Assembly (NCBI GenBank): GCA_902806415.1 | Contig: CADCWN010000008.1 | Span: 1 to 56,628 of the forward strand | DNA: 56,628 bases | Source of the DNA: an uncultured Thermomicrobiales bacterium | GTDB taxonomy: Bacteria; Chloroflexota; Chloroflexia; Thermomicrobiales; CADCWN01 | Direction of reading: 5' to 3' | Part shown: in pieces, positions 14,724 through 23,438 of the stretch | Layout of the letters: each line of letters starts with the position of its first letter | Numbering within the stretch: position 1 is the stretch's first letter | Notes under the pieces: model-generated | The model's input: the letters and a program-made list of their open reading frames with translations, nothing else | Database searches by the model: none | What the model was told of the DNA's origin: nothing | Position numbers and translations under genes: made by a program

Positions 14724-17216
14724 CTAACGCCGCTTGTAGATCACGACGGTGCCGCCGGGGGTGGCGTAGGCCCGATCCATCAGCGCGTCGAACTTGGCGA
14801 GGCCGGCTTGCGGGTAGCCGCCACCGGCCCGGCAATCGGCACCGATCCCGCCGCCGCCGTAGCCGACGCGCTCGAAGAGGCCGACATAGACATACTCGAT
14901 CGCGTAACGATCGAGGAGGAGCACCGCCTCGGCCGGGTCGGTCGTGCTGTAGAGGCGATTGATGTCCTCGCCGCGCGGGCCGAGCGCGGCGACGAGCGCG
15001 GGCGAACCGCCGCGCCACTGCGACTCGTGGCCCCCCCAGCCGAGCGGCGTGCTGACCCCGGCGAAGGTCGAGACGCGGTTGTGCGGCATCCCGCTCAACT
15101 CGCCATAGGAGCAGCCGGGCGCCTCGGCCACGACCGCGCCAGCCGGGACGTTCTCGCGCACCCAGGTGATCCCGCGCCATTCCTCGGGCTGGGCCTGACG
15201 GACAAATTCGAGGCCGTCGAGGCTGCCACGGGTCGAGAATTCCTCCGTGCGCGCCCGCGCCCCGAAGATCGGGTAGGCGGTCGTCGCCAGCAGCAGGAGC
15301 GCGAGCGCGGCGGCGGCGGGGATACGCCAGCGGTCGGCGCGGAATTGCGGTCGGAAGCTCAGCACGCGCACGATCGCGTAGCCCGCCCCGACCGCCAGGA
15401 TCGTCCAGGCTTGATAGTAGACCTTGAAGATGGTGTTCATCCGATTCCCGAAGACATCATGAATAAAGAGGATTTCGGTCATTAGGACGAGGCCGAACGC
15501 TGCGGCGAAGAGCGCGACCGCGAAGAGGTCGGCGTCGGCGAGGGCCGGCGGGTCGACGCGTTCAAGGCGGCGCTGGCGGTAGATCGCCCCGGCCAGCAGC
15601 AGGATCGCGCCAGCGAGGAAGAGGACCGGCATCCGCACGATCGTGGCGACGAGCGCCAGCCCGAGAACAATCAGGATCGGCCGCGTGTAGCCGCCCTCCG
15701 GTGTGTCTTTCGTCCCTTTCCTCCCCTCGTGCCAGCGCCAGGTGAGGAATAGCAGCCCCGCGACCCACGGCAGCAGATAGACGGTGAAGAACTGGGTCGC
15801 CGGGGTCTTGCCCCAGATCACCACCCCAAGGATCGATGAGAGTTGCGGGAGGAGCGGCACGGAGGCCAGGGGCTCCGGCAAGTCGAACGGCTGTCCGCCG
15901 ACGAGCGACGTGAATCGCGCGTGGAACGGCAGGTAGAGGGCGAAGCAAGCGATCGCGAACCCAGCCGCCGCCAGCCACTCGCGTCGCCCCAGTCTCCGCC
16001 CGGCGGCGAGGATCGGCAAGGCCCCCGCCGCGAGGTAGATGACCGCGTAGGTCGGCAGATCCCAGCTGTTGATCGCGTAGAGCCCGCCGATAACCAGCGC
16101 GGCCAGCGCCAGCCGCGCGAGGGCGCCCGCGCCCGGCGGGAGCGCGCGCCCCCCACCGGGCGTCTCCCGGCCAGCCCCGAAGATCGGCGCGAGGAAAATG
16201 TCGAGCGCCAGCGCCAGCGCCAGCAGAGTGAAGGGCAGGGCGAGGACGTGGGCGTGCAGATCGCCGAGGATGAAGCTGAAGAACGGGAACTCGGTGATCG
16301 TTTCCGACGGCGCGGCGTTCGGGCCGAAGACCCAGCCCGGGAAGCCGCTGTCGACTACCACGCGCGACGACTTCCAGCCGAGTCCGCCCCACCACCACGT
16401 ATCGATCGCCGCGCGGCCCCGTTCGAGCAGGTCGCGCGCGGCGTACATATTCCCGGCGAAGACGAGCAGGTAGCCGCCGAGCAGGCCGATCGCCAGGGTG
16501 CTGGCGCGCGGCAATTGTCGCCCGTTGTCGCGCGCGACCGCGACGAGGTTCGCCAGGGTCCCGGCGCCGCCGGAGAGGGCCAGCGCGAAGACGGTGGCGA
16601 GCCCCAGGTTGAAGGCGATTGACGACGAGATCGCCGTCACTTTTGCCAGCGCGGCGACCAGCACGAAGCCGAGATAGTAGTAGTTGATCCCGTAGCCGCT
16701 CAACCAGGGATCGCGCGGCGGCAGGGCCGTGTCGCGCGTCGCGGCAGAGAGGAAGCCGATCTCCATCGGTTTCTCGGTGCCCAGAATCTGCGGGTTGTAG
16801 CTGCGTAACCAGGCATAGAAGAGGAAGCCGCCGATGAAGATCGCCTCGCTCAAAATGACATAACGCCACGATCCGCGCAGGAAGTCGAATAGGGTAGGGG
16901 GAATTCGGCGCGCGGCAGGATCGACCGGCGTTGCCCCTGCGACGCTTATGATGCCGTGCTGCCGCAGGGCGAAGCCCCAACCAGTGACGGCCAGGAGGGT
17001 CCCAACCGCGATTAAGGCTGGCGCGGTGAAGAGCGGCAAGCCGAGCGCGGCGATAAACCAGACCGGGTAGACGAAGAGGAGCAGCGCGAACGGTTTTGCC
17101 AGCGTCAGCCCGCGATCCCGCAGGCCGGGGACGGCGAGGTAGAGGAGGGGGTAGAGCCCCCAGCCGAGCAGTTCGAGGGCGAGGAGCCAGCGCAGGAGGG
17201 AACCCGAATCGCTCAT
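14724..17216 (-). CDS. DUF2298 (Chlor_Arch_YYY) multi-pass membrane protein
   Basis: This 830-residue protein has about 15-18 hydrophobic segments. Near residue 177 it carries the NYYYLGFVLVAALAKV motif, the tyrosine cluster after which the Chlor_Arch_YYY family of Chloroflexi and archaea is named (PF10060/TIGR03662). Other family-like pieces are FPFFSFILGDLHAHVLALPF and a C-terminal extracytoplasmic region with VVAEAPGCSYGELSGMPHNR and STPLGWGGHESQWRG. The D-LHAH pattern in a loop resembles GT-C glycosyltransferase sites, so a lipid-linked sugar transferase role is plausible, though the family has no established reaction known to me. Its ATG overlaps the stop of the larger homologue upstream by 4 bases (ATGA). 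The frame is open back to 17420, but that region is coding in the other gene. Confidence 0.9.
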   Translation of the reverse strand: MSDSGSLLRWLLALELLGWGLYPLLYLAVPGLRDRGLTLAKPFALLLFVYPVWFIAALGLPLFTAPALIAVGTLLAVTGWGFALRQHGIISVAGATPVDPAARRIPPTLFDFLRGSWRYVILSEAIFIGGFLFYAWLRSYNPQILGTEKPMEIGFLSAATRDTALPPRDPWLSGYGINYYYLGFVLVAALAKVTAISSSIAFNLGLATVFALALSGGAGTLANLVAVARDNGRQLPRASTLAIGLLGGYLLVFAGNMYAARDLLERGRAAIDTWWWGGLGWKSSRVVVDSGFPGWVFGPNAAPSETITEFPFFSFILGDLHAHVLALPFTLLALALALDIFLAPIFGAGRETPGGGRALPPGAGALARLALAALVIGGLYAINSWDLPTYAVIYLAAGALPILAAGRRLGRREWLAAAGFAIACFALYLPFHARFTSLVGGQPFDLPEPLASVPLLPQLSSILGVVIWGKTPATQFFTVYLLPWVAGLLFLTWRWHEGRKGTKDTPEGGYTRPILIVLGLALVATIVRMPVLFLAGAILLLAGAIYRQRRLERVDPPALADADLFAVALFAAAFGLVLMTEILFIHDVFGNRMNTIFKVYYQAWTILAVGAGYAIVRVLSFRPQFRADRWRIPAAAALALLLLATTAYPIFGARARTEEFSTRGSLDGLEFVRQAQPEEWRGITWVRENVPAGAVVAEAPGCSYGELSGMPHNRVSTFAGVSTPLGWGGHESQWRGGSPALVAALGPRGEDINRLYSTTDPAEAVLLLDRYAIEYVYVGLFERVGYGGGGIGADCRAGGGYPQAGLAKFDALMDRAYATPGGTVVIYKRR

Positions 17217-20200
17217 CGTGTGGTGTCGCCCCCCGCCACCGAGGCACCACCCTGTTCGGCACCCGTCGCTGGAATGCCCGCCGCGACGCCGGAGGAGTTG
17301 GCGGCGGGCAGGACGCGATAGATGGTCGTCTCGCCCGCCTGGAAAACCGGCGTCAGGTAGCGCCCGACCATCCCTTCGAGCGTCGCCAGCCCCGCCGGCG
17401 ACGCGTAGGGATCGCTGCATGGCGGCTTGTCCTGCGCGGCGTAGTGCCAGTGGCGCTCGACCGCGCCGACGACCACGTAGGAGACATGGTAGCGCTGGAG
17501 GACCGCCAGCTTGCGGCCCTCATCGGTCGAGGTGTAGAGGGCGCGCACGTCGTTGCTCCGCTCCCCGATCCCCTCGATGGGGCGCTGCTGGGTCTGATGG
17601 TTATCCCAGCCCAGGATCGTGGGCAGGCCGGTGTTGATCGCGAAGCGCGAGCCGTTGCCGCGATAAGGGCCGATACTCGCCTCGGCGATCACCGGCGTCC
17701 CGACGATCCGCGCGTTCAGCCATCGGATCGCGGCGTAGTCGTCGCGAAAGGAGAGGTAGCCGCCGCAGTCGGTATCCGGGTACTCGTTCGGGACGGTCCC
17801 GTACTCCATCCAGCGGTAGCCGTTGAGGGTTGGACCGAGCGTGTCCGGCATCGGGAAGCGGACGGCCAGGCGGAGCGGCGTGGCGACAGTCGGGTAGGCG
17901 AACGAGGCGAGGAGCAGGAGGGCGAGCCCGCCCGCGAGGAGCCCGCGCAGGGTCGCGGCGTTGAAGCGCCGATCGCGCCGCCCCATCCAGCGCCGGAACG
18001 GGGCGACCGACCAGCGCGGCGCGGTCTCCCAGAGCCAGGCGAGCGCGCCGACCCCGCCGAGCGCGAAGAGGGTCCAGCCCTGCATGTAGAACTTGAAGAT
18101 CGTGTTCATCCGCTCGAAGTCGCCGCCCTGCAAATTATCGGCGACGAAGACGAGTTCCGGCCCGAGGGTCACGCCCACCCCGGCGATCAGCAGGGCCACG
18201 GGTAGCTGCACCCGCGTCTCGCCCCAGGCGAGGATCCAGAGGGTGAGCAGCAGGACGAGGAAAAAGGCCAGGAAGGCCGGCGTCACCGTGCTCACATTCG
18301 CATCCGGCGGTAGCGCGGGGCTGAAGGCGAAGAAGCGCGAGTTTTCCGCCGCCCAGGAGGTGAGCGCCGTCGAGCGCAGCCCGATGAACGCGGCGACCAC
18401 AGCCAGCACGAAGCCGCCGAGGATGATCGGGCGGGCGCGTCGGCGTGGCAGCGCGTTGAGGAAGCCGGCGAACAGGATGACCATGATCGCGGCCAGGTAG
18501 AGGCCGAAATGGTCGAGGTACTGCGGCAGCGGCGTCGGCGTGCGCGTGCGCGCCACCTGGCCGAACAGCGCCCGGAAATTGCTGAAGAACGGGTAGTAGA
18601 GGAGGTAGGCCGCCGCGCCGGTCGCCAGCGTCCCCACCGCCGCCAGGACGAGGCGGCGGAAGATCGCCATTGGATCGCGCCCGTCGTCGCGCCGATCGAG
18701 CGCGTGGAAGAGCCCCGCGCCGGTGACGAGCAAGTACGTCGGGACATCCCAGGAGTTGGTGCAGGCGATCGCCCCGAGGGTCACGGCTAGCAGGGCGAAC
18801 GTGGGGGCGAAATCGCGCGCGGTCGCCCCGCTCCCCTGCCCTGCCGGCCCTGCGGGCGTGGCCGAGCCCCCGGCGAGCGCGACGACGATCCCGATAGCCA
18901 GCAGCGTGCAGGGCAGCGCGATCAGGTGGGCGTGCAGATCGGCGTAGAGGAGCGAGAAGTAGGGGAATTCGGTGATCGCCCCTTCGATCGTGCGGCTGCC
19001 ACCCCAGACGAAATTATCGAAGACGAATGGCGGGCCACCGCCGTCGCGCAGCCGCCCGATGATCCGCGCGGCCCCGTCGAGGTTGCCGATCCCGACGAAG
19101 AGGATCGTGCCCAGGAGCCCGAAAGCGGCGACCGTCCCGCGTCGCGCGCGACGGCGCAGGGCCAGCGCTGCGAGGGCGGCGGCGACGCTGAACGCCGCCG
19201 CGCCGAGCAGCCCGCCGACCGTCGCCAGACCGAGGTTAAAGGCGATCTCCACCGGGATGCCGGTCAGTTTCACCAGCGTCGCGATGAGATATTGCCCGTA
19301 GTAGTAATAGTTGATCGTGCCGTCGGCGAACCAGGGGTCGTAGGGCGGGAAGTTGACGCTGCGCAAGATCGCGTTGAGGTGCGCCAACTCCATCGGCTTC
19401 TCGCCGCCGTAAAAGGTGTGCCAGAGGTCGGGGTCGCGCGCGCGCAAGGAGAGGAAGAAACCGCCCGCCAGCAGGAAGATACCCTCGGAGAGGAGGATCA
19501 GCGGGCGGGCGGCGCGCAGCGTCGCACGGTAGCGTTCGCGCCAATGGTATGCGGCGAGCGCCGACAAGGTCGCGCCTATCCCCAGCCCGATCAGCAGATG
19601 GAGCAGCGTGAACTGGCCGAGACGCAAACTGGCGAGGAGCCAGATCGGGTAGGCGAAGAAGAGCCAACCGACGAGCTTGCTCAACCCCCAACCGCCGTCG
19701 GGGAAGCGCGCGAAGATCCGGAGGGTCAGCGGGAGGGCCAGCAGCCCCAGCATCTCGATCGCCAGGAGCCAGAGGAGCGTCGCCGCGACGCTGTTGCTCC
19801 CTATAGTGCGATTCCAGGCATAGTCGGCCACCGCCGGGAGCCGATCGACGAGCTGTGTCAGCATGAGCGGCTTCTCGGCGGCACCCCTGGGGTAGCGCGA
19901 TGGTGTCAGTGGGCGGTCAAGGGCCGGGGCGAAGAGGGCGCGCAGCTCGTCGCGGCCGAGTTGTTGCTCCTTCTTGAAGATCAGCACGCGCGGGTGATCG
20001 TAGACGGTGAAGCTCTCGTCCATGAAGCTGTCGTTGAATTCGAGCGGGCCGAGGGAGGGATACGATGTCCCCTCGTAGACCAGCGAGTAGCCGAGCCGCC
20101 CCGCGAAGAGGAGCTCGAAGAACTGCTGCTGCACCGGGGAGCGCCAGGGGGTGTGCGGGATCGAGCCGTAGATCCGATTCGTCGCCTCGATCAGGTAATC

Positions 20201-21886
20201 GGTATCCTCGATCTTCCCCATCAGGTATTCGAGGGTCGCGGCGTTGTTCGGGCGGCAGAACTCCTCGGGCGGCACCTTGCCGCCCGAACGATCGCAGGCG
20301 GGGATGTCGCTGTAGAAGTCGATCGTGACCGTCTTGTAGCCGTAGAATCCCGAATCACGCCCACCGCCGAGCGGCAGGGGGAGGCCGCGATCCCAGTACT
20401 CGGCGGAGATTGACGAATCGCGCGGGATATTGGCGTAAATCCACTCCGACGCGGTGATCTGGGTGTGAGGCTGGCGGTAGATCGCCGAGAACGCCAGCGC
20501 CGTCAGGAAGGTGCCAGCGAGGACGACACTCGCCAAGGCGGTCGCGGCGGGTCGCCGCCAGCCGGGACTAGGCCGGGCGTGCGCGGCACCGTTCAATCCG
20601 GCGCGGTGCGCCGCCGCGCGCGGCGCGAACGCCCCGAGATCGACCAGCAACTTCGCCGCGAAGGCGCAGAGGATCGGGCTGATCACCAGCAGATAGCGCG
20701 GGAACTTCGCCTCGTTGAGCGCCAACAGCAGCAGATAGGGGATGACCCAGGAGAGCAGCACGATCTCCATCGCGCCGCGCCGCCGGATCGCGCGCCAGAT
20801 CGTCGCGGCGAATCCGGCCAGGGCGGTTATGCCCAGCAGGGGGCCTAACTCCCAGCCGATCAGGTTCTTCGCCTGATAGACGAGGGGCAAGGTGCCGATA
20901 TATTGGCGCGTGTAGGGGACATCGAGTTTGCCGCCGATGATCGCGCTCTGCTCGCCGATGTCGCGGATGTAGACGGTCGGGTTGAGGATCGCGTAGGGCT
21001 CGAAGAGGAAAAAGGCCAGTCCCGCCGGCACCCCGGCGACGAGGAGGGAGCGCAGGAAGCGCGGCAGGATGTCCCCGATCGCTCGACCTTCCCCGTGTGC
21101 GGTAGCGTGAGGGGGCGGGATGACCGCCGCCAGCCAGGCGGCGACGAGCAGCGGGAACCCGATGATGACGACCGTCGCCTTCGTCGCCACGGCGCAGCCG
21201 GCCAGGAATCCGGCCAGGGCGAACGCGCGCGGCGTACCGCGACGGGTGGCGACGAGCGTGGCCCAGAGGGTCGCGGTGACGAACGCGGCGGTCCAAGTGT
21301 CCATGACGAAGAAATGGGCGAGCTGGATATGGATCGTTGCCACGGTGACGAACGCGGCGGTCAGCAGCCCCACGGTCGTGCCCCAGGCGCGGCGGGCCAG
21401 GCCGAACGCGAGGAGGATCGTCAGCAGATCGATGCTGGCGTTCAGCGCGCGACCGACGCGGAAGATCGACCAGAACTGGTTCCAGTTCTCGTTCGTTACC
21501 CTGCCCAGGAGCCAGGCGACGAAGTCGGTGGCGAAGAGTGGCAGGCTGCCGTAGGCGAACTGGCGCGGGCGCGGTTGGATGGTGGCACCGGGCGCATACG
21601 CACGCGGATCAACCGAGCGCGGATTGAGCGGGCTGCGGTCGGGATCGAGCAGCAGATTGAGATCGGGCGCGTGGATCCGATTGGCGATGACGTCGGTGAT
21701 ATGCAGCTCGTCCGGGTGCAGGAGATTGCCGCCGTCCCAGTTGAGCCCGGTGAAGCGGAAGGCAGCCCCGATGAGCAAGAGGATACCGAGCAGGATGGCC
21801 GGGACGACCGGACGCCGGGTCGCGGGCGGCGGGGCCGGCAACTCCTCGACCGCTGGCTCGGGAGGGGCAACTTCGCGAATAGTCAT
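17213..21886 (-). CDS. Giant GT-C fusion: GT39-like domain joined to DUF2298 (Chlor_Arch_YYY)
   Basis: A 1557-residue membrane protein made of two units. Residues about 25-600 look like an ArnT/PMT-type (GT39, PMT_2) glycosyltransferase: a first loop with NLLHPDELHITD near residue 57, many membrane helices, then an extracytoplasmic part. Residues about 680-1540 are a second unit with GTINYYYYGQYLIATLVKLT (near 860), FPYFSLLYADLHAHLIALPC, and a C-terminal domain with VIAEASIGPYRGNGSRFAIN and GLPTILGWDNHQTQQR, matching the DUF2298 neighbour piece by piece. It probably transfers sugars from a polyprenyl-phosphate donor on the outer face. ATG 21886 is used since the N-terminal charged/proline stretch starts there; no strong ribosome binding site is seen, so the start is uncertain. 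It is coupled to the next gene by ATGA. Confidence 0.9.
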   Translation of the reverse strand: MTIREVAPPEPAVEELPAPPPATRRPVVPAILLGILLLIGAAFRFTGLNWDGGNLLHPDELHITDVIANRIHAPDLNLLLDPDRSPLNPRSVDPRAYAPGATIQPRPRQFAYGSLPLFATDFVAWLLGRVTNENWNQFWSIFRVGRALNASIDLLTILLAFGLARRAWGTTVGLLTAAFVTVATIHIQLAHFFVMDTWTAAFVTATLWATLVATRRGTPRAFALAGFLAGCAVATKATVVIIGFPLLVAAWLAAVIPPPHATAHGEGRAIGDILPRFLRSLLVAGVPAGLAFFLFEPYAILNPTVYIRDIGEQSAIIGGKLDVPYTRQYIGTLPLVYQAKNLIGWELGPLLGITALAGFAATIWRAIRRRGAMEIVLLSWVIPYLLLLALNEAKFPRYLLVISPILCAFAAKLLVDLGAFAPRAAAHRAGLNGAAHARPSPGWRRPAATALASVVLAGTFLTALAFSAIYRQPHTQITASEWIYANIPRDSSISAEYWDRGLPLPLGGGRDSGFYGYKTVTIDFYSDIPACDRSGGKVPPEEFCRPNNAATLEYLMGKIEDTDYLIEATNRIYGSIPHTPWRSPVQQQFFELLFAGRLGYSLVYEGTSYPSLGPLEFNDSFMDESFTVYDHPRVLIFKKEQQLGRDELRALFAPALDRPLTPSRYPRGAAEKPLMLTQLVDRLPAVADYAWNRTIGSNSVAATLLWLLAIEMLGLLALPLTLRIFARFPDGGWGLSKLVGWLFFAYPIWLLASLRLGQFTLLHLLIGLGIGATLSALAAYHWRERYRATLRAARPLILLSEGIFLLAGGFFLSLRARDPDLWHTFYGGEKPMELAHLNAILRSVNFPPYDPWFADGTINYYYYGQYLIATLVKLTGIPVEIAFNLGLATVGGLLGAAAFSVAAALAALALRRRARRGTVAAFGLLGTILFVGIGNLDGAARIIGRLRDGGGPPFVFDNFVWGGSRTIEGAITEFPYFSLLYADLHAHLIALPCTLLAIGIVVALAGGSATPAGPAGQGSGATARDFAPTFALLAVTLGAIACTNSWDVPTYLLVTGAGLFHALDRRDDGRDPMAIFRRLVLAAVGTLATGAAAYLLYYPFFSNFRALFGQVARTRTPTPLPQYLDHFGLYLAAIMVILFAGFLNALPRRRARPIILGGFVLAVVAAFIGLRSTALTSWAAENSRFFAFSPALPPDANVSTVTPAFLAFFLVLLLTLWILAWGETRVQLPVALLIAGVGVTLGPELVFVADNLQGGDFERMNTIFKFYMQGWTLFALGGVGALAWLWETAPRWSVAPFRRWMGRRDRRFNAATLRGLLAGGLALLLLASFAYPTVATPLRLAVRFPMPDTLGPTLNGYRWMEYGTVPNEYPDTDCGGYLSFRDDYAAIRWLNARIVGTPVIAEASIGPYRGNGSRFAINTGLPTILGWDNHQTQQRPIEGIGERSNDVRALYTSTDEGRKLAVLQRYHVSYVVVGAVERHWHYAAQDKPPCSDPYASPAGLATLEGMVGRYLTPVFQAGETTIYRVLPAANSSGVAAGIPATGAEQGGASVAGGDTTR

Positions 21887-22118
21887 ATCAGCCAATTCTA
21901 GCAAGGCGGCGGGGGCGGCAACCAGTGATTGCTCACCCAACTTTCCGGCGAATACCCCGGTACGATCTGCGCGCACAGCCCCACGATCGTTGCGCGCTGC
22001 CGACCATCGTTAACGACGCGCGACGGTGGCGCAGGGTGGCGCGCGACCGCGCGCGGCTTGGCGTACAATGCGCCGCACCAGGGTCGGCGCATTGTGGTGA
22101 ATGAAGGGAGCGGGGGCG

Positions 22119-23072
22119 ATGGCCTATCGGGTGCTGATGAATTCGCCGCGCGTGGCGGGCAAAGAGGAGTATGTGCGGGCCTTCCTGCGGGAGCGCGGCT
22201 GCGAGCTGATCGAGCACGATCGCTCGCGGTCGCTGAATCGCGCGGAGGTCCGGGAATTGGTCAGGGGCGCGCACGGCTATGTCCCCGCGCTCGATCCGGT
22301 CAACGCCGAGATCTTCGACCTCGCGCCGGACCTGCGCGTCGTCAGCGCCCAGGGGGTCGGTTACGATCATATCGACGCCGAGGAGGCGGCCCGACGCGGG
22401 ATCGCCGTTTGCATCTGCGCGGGCGCGAATAACCACGCGGTCTCGGAATTGGCGTTCGGGCTGATGCTCAATCTGGCCCGGCACATCCGCGCGGCGGATG
22501 CAGCGGTGCGCGAGGGCGGCTGGCCACGCCTCGTCGGGCCGGAACTGTGGGGCAAGACGCTGGGGATCGTGGGACTCGGGCGGGTGGGCAAGAGCACTGC
22601 CCTGATCGCGCGCGGCTTCGGGATGCGCGTGCTGGCGACCGACATCAAGTGGGACATCACCTTCGCCGACCAGAACGAGATCAGCTACGTGCCGTTGTCG
22701 CGCCTCCTGCGCGAGTCGGACTTCCTCTCGCTCCACTGCCCGCTGAACAATCAGACGCGCGGGCTGATCGACGAGGCCGCGATTGAGCAGATGAAGCCGA
22801 CCGCCTACCTGATCAACACCGCGCGCGGGCCGATCGTCAAAGAGTCGGCGCTGGTCGGCGCGCTGCGCGAGAAGATGATCGCCGGCGCGGGGCTCGATGT
22901 CTTCGAGGTCGAGCCGCACCCGGAGAACCCCTATCGCGATCTGCCGAACGCCATGCTCGTCCCTCACCTCGGCGGCACGACGTTCGAGTCGAATGAGCGG
23001 GCGTTGGAGTTGGCGCTGCTCAACGTCACCCAGGTCCTGAACGGCGGCGAGCCGATCTGCCGGGTGAACTGA
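22119..23072 (+). CDS. D-isomer 2-hydroxyacid dehydrogenase family protein
   Basis: A 317-residue NAD(P)-dependent oxidoreductase related to D-3-phosphoglycerate dehydrogenase (SerA) and hydroxypyruvate/glyoxylate reductases. The nucleotide-binding glycine motif GIVGLGRVGKS is at residues about 150-160. Catalytic Arg lies in NTARGPIV (about 235), Glu in FEVEPHPENPY (about 263) and His in VPHLGGTTFE (about 283). There is no C-terminal ACT domain, so feedback control by serine is unlikely. I chose ATG 22119, with AAGGGAG 9 bases upstream; the in-frame ATG at 22101 has no proper site. It is divergent from the GT-C fusion and monocistronic, with a strong terminator after it. Confidence 0.9.
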   Translation: MAYRVLMNSPRVAGKEEYVRAFLRERGCELIEHDRSRSLNRAEVRELVRGAHGYVPALDPVNAEIFDLAPDLRVVSAQGVGYDHIDAEEAARRGIAVCICAGANNHAVSELAFGLMLNLARHIRAADAAVREGGWPRLVGPELWGKTLGIVGLGRVGKSTALIARGFGMRVLATDIKWDITFADQNEISYVPLSRLLRESDFLSLHCPLNNQTRGLIDEAAIEQMKPTAYLINTARGPIVKESALVGALREKMIAGAGLDVFEVEPHPENPYRDLPNAMLVPHLGGTTFESNERALELALLNVTQVLNGGEPICRVN

Positions 23073-23114
23073 GGCGGCAGAAACCCATCCGCCCAGGCGC
23101 ACGTCCCATAGCGA

Positions 23115-23145
23115 CGCGGCCCGGCATTAGTGCCGGGCCGCGTTT
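23115..23145 (+). terminator. Rho-independent terminator
   Basis: A perfect 12-bp stem (23115-23126 with 23131-23142), TTAG loop and TTTGTTG tail, 43 bases after the dehydrogenase stop. Confidence 0.88.
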
Positions 23146-23236
23146 GTTGAGCACCACTGCCCTATAGTACACTTACGGGCGACCAGGCTGGCGCGTCCAG
23201 CCGGTTTGTGTTGTTCTGCGGCGGAGAATAAAGGAT

Positions 23237-23356
23237 ATGGACGAGCGCGAGGTCGAGATCACCGAGGCGATGTTGCAGCGTCTGTTGCAGACGTTCCGTC
23301 GCGGGCTGAAGCCGCTGACGCTGGATGAGCTGGCGCAAATCCTGAAGAACGGTTAG
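23237..23356 (+). CDS. Possible 39-residue protein, HTH-like
   Basis: ATG at 23237 opens a 39-codon frame ending in TAG at 23354-23356. The peptide is charged and helical: MDEREVEITEAMLQRLLQTF followed by RRGLKPLTLDELAQILKNG. The end resembles the first helices of a helix-turn-helix (LTLDELAQIL). GGAG and AAGGAT lie just upstream. It follows the dehydrogenase terminator and promoter-like elements (TTGTTG 23144-23149, 18-base spacing, TACACT 23168-23173), so it would be first in a transcript with the HTH-like and HEAT-repeat genes. Third-position GC bias is high, as expected of coding DNA here. Function unknown. Confidence 0.5.
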   Translation: MDEREVEITEAMLQRLLQTFRRGLKPLTLDELAQILKNG

Positions 23357-23438
23357 TGCGGTCTGCCGGGGCACAAGCACCGGTGGCCGGACGACCGGTT
23401 GAAGAATGTGGGCGATACGGAAGGACGGGCGGGAACGG

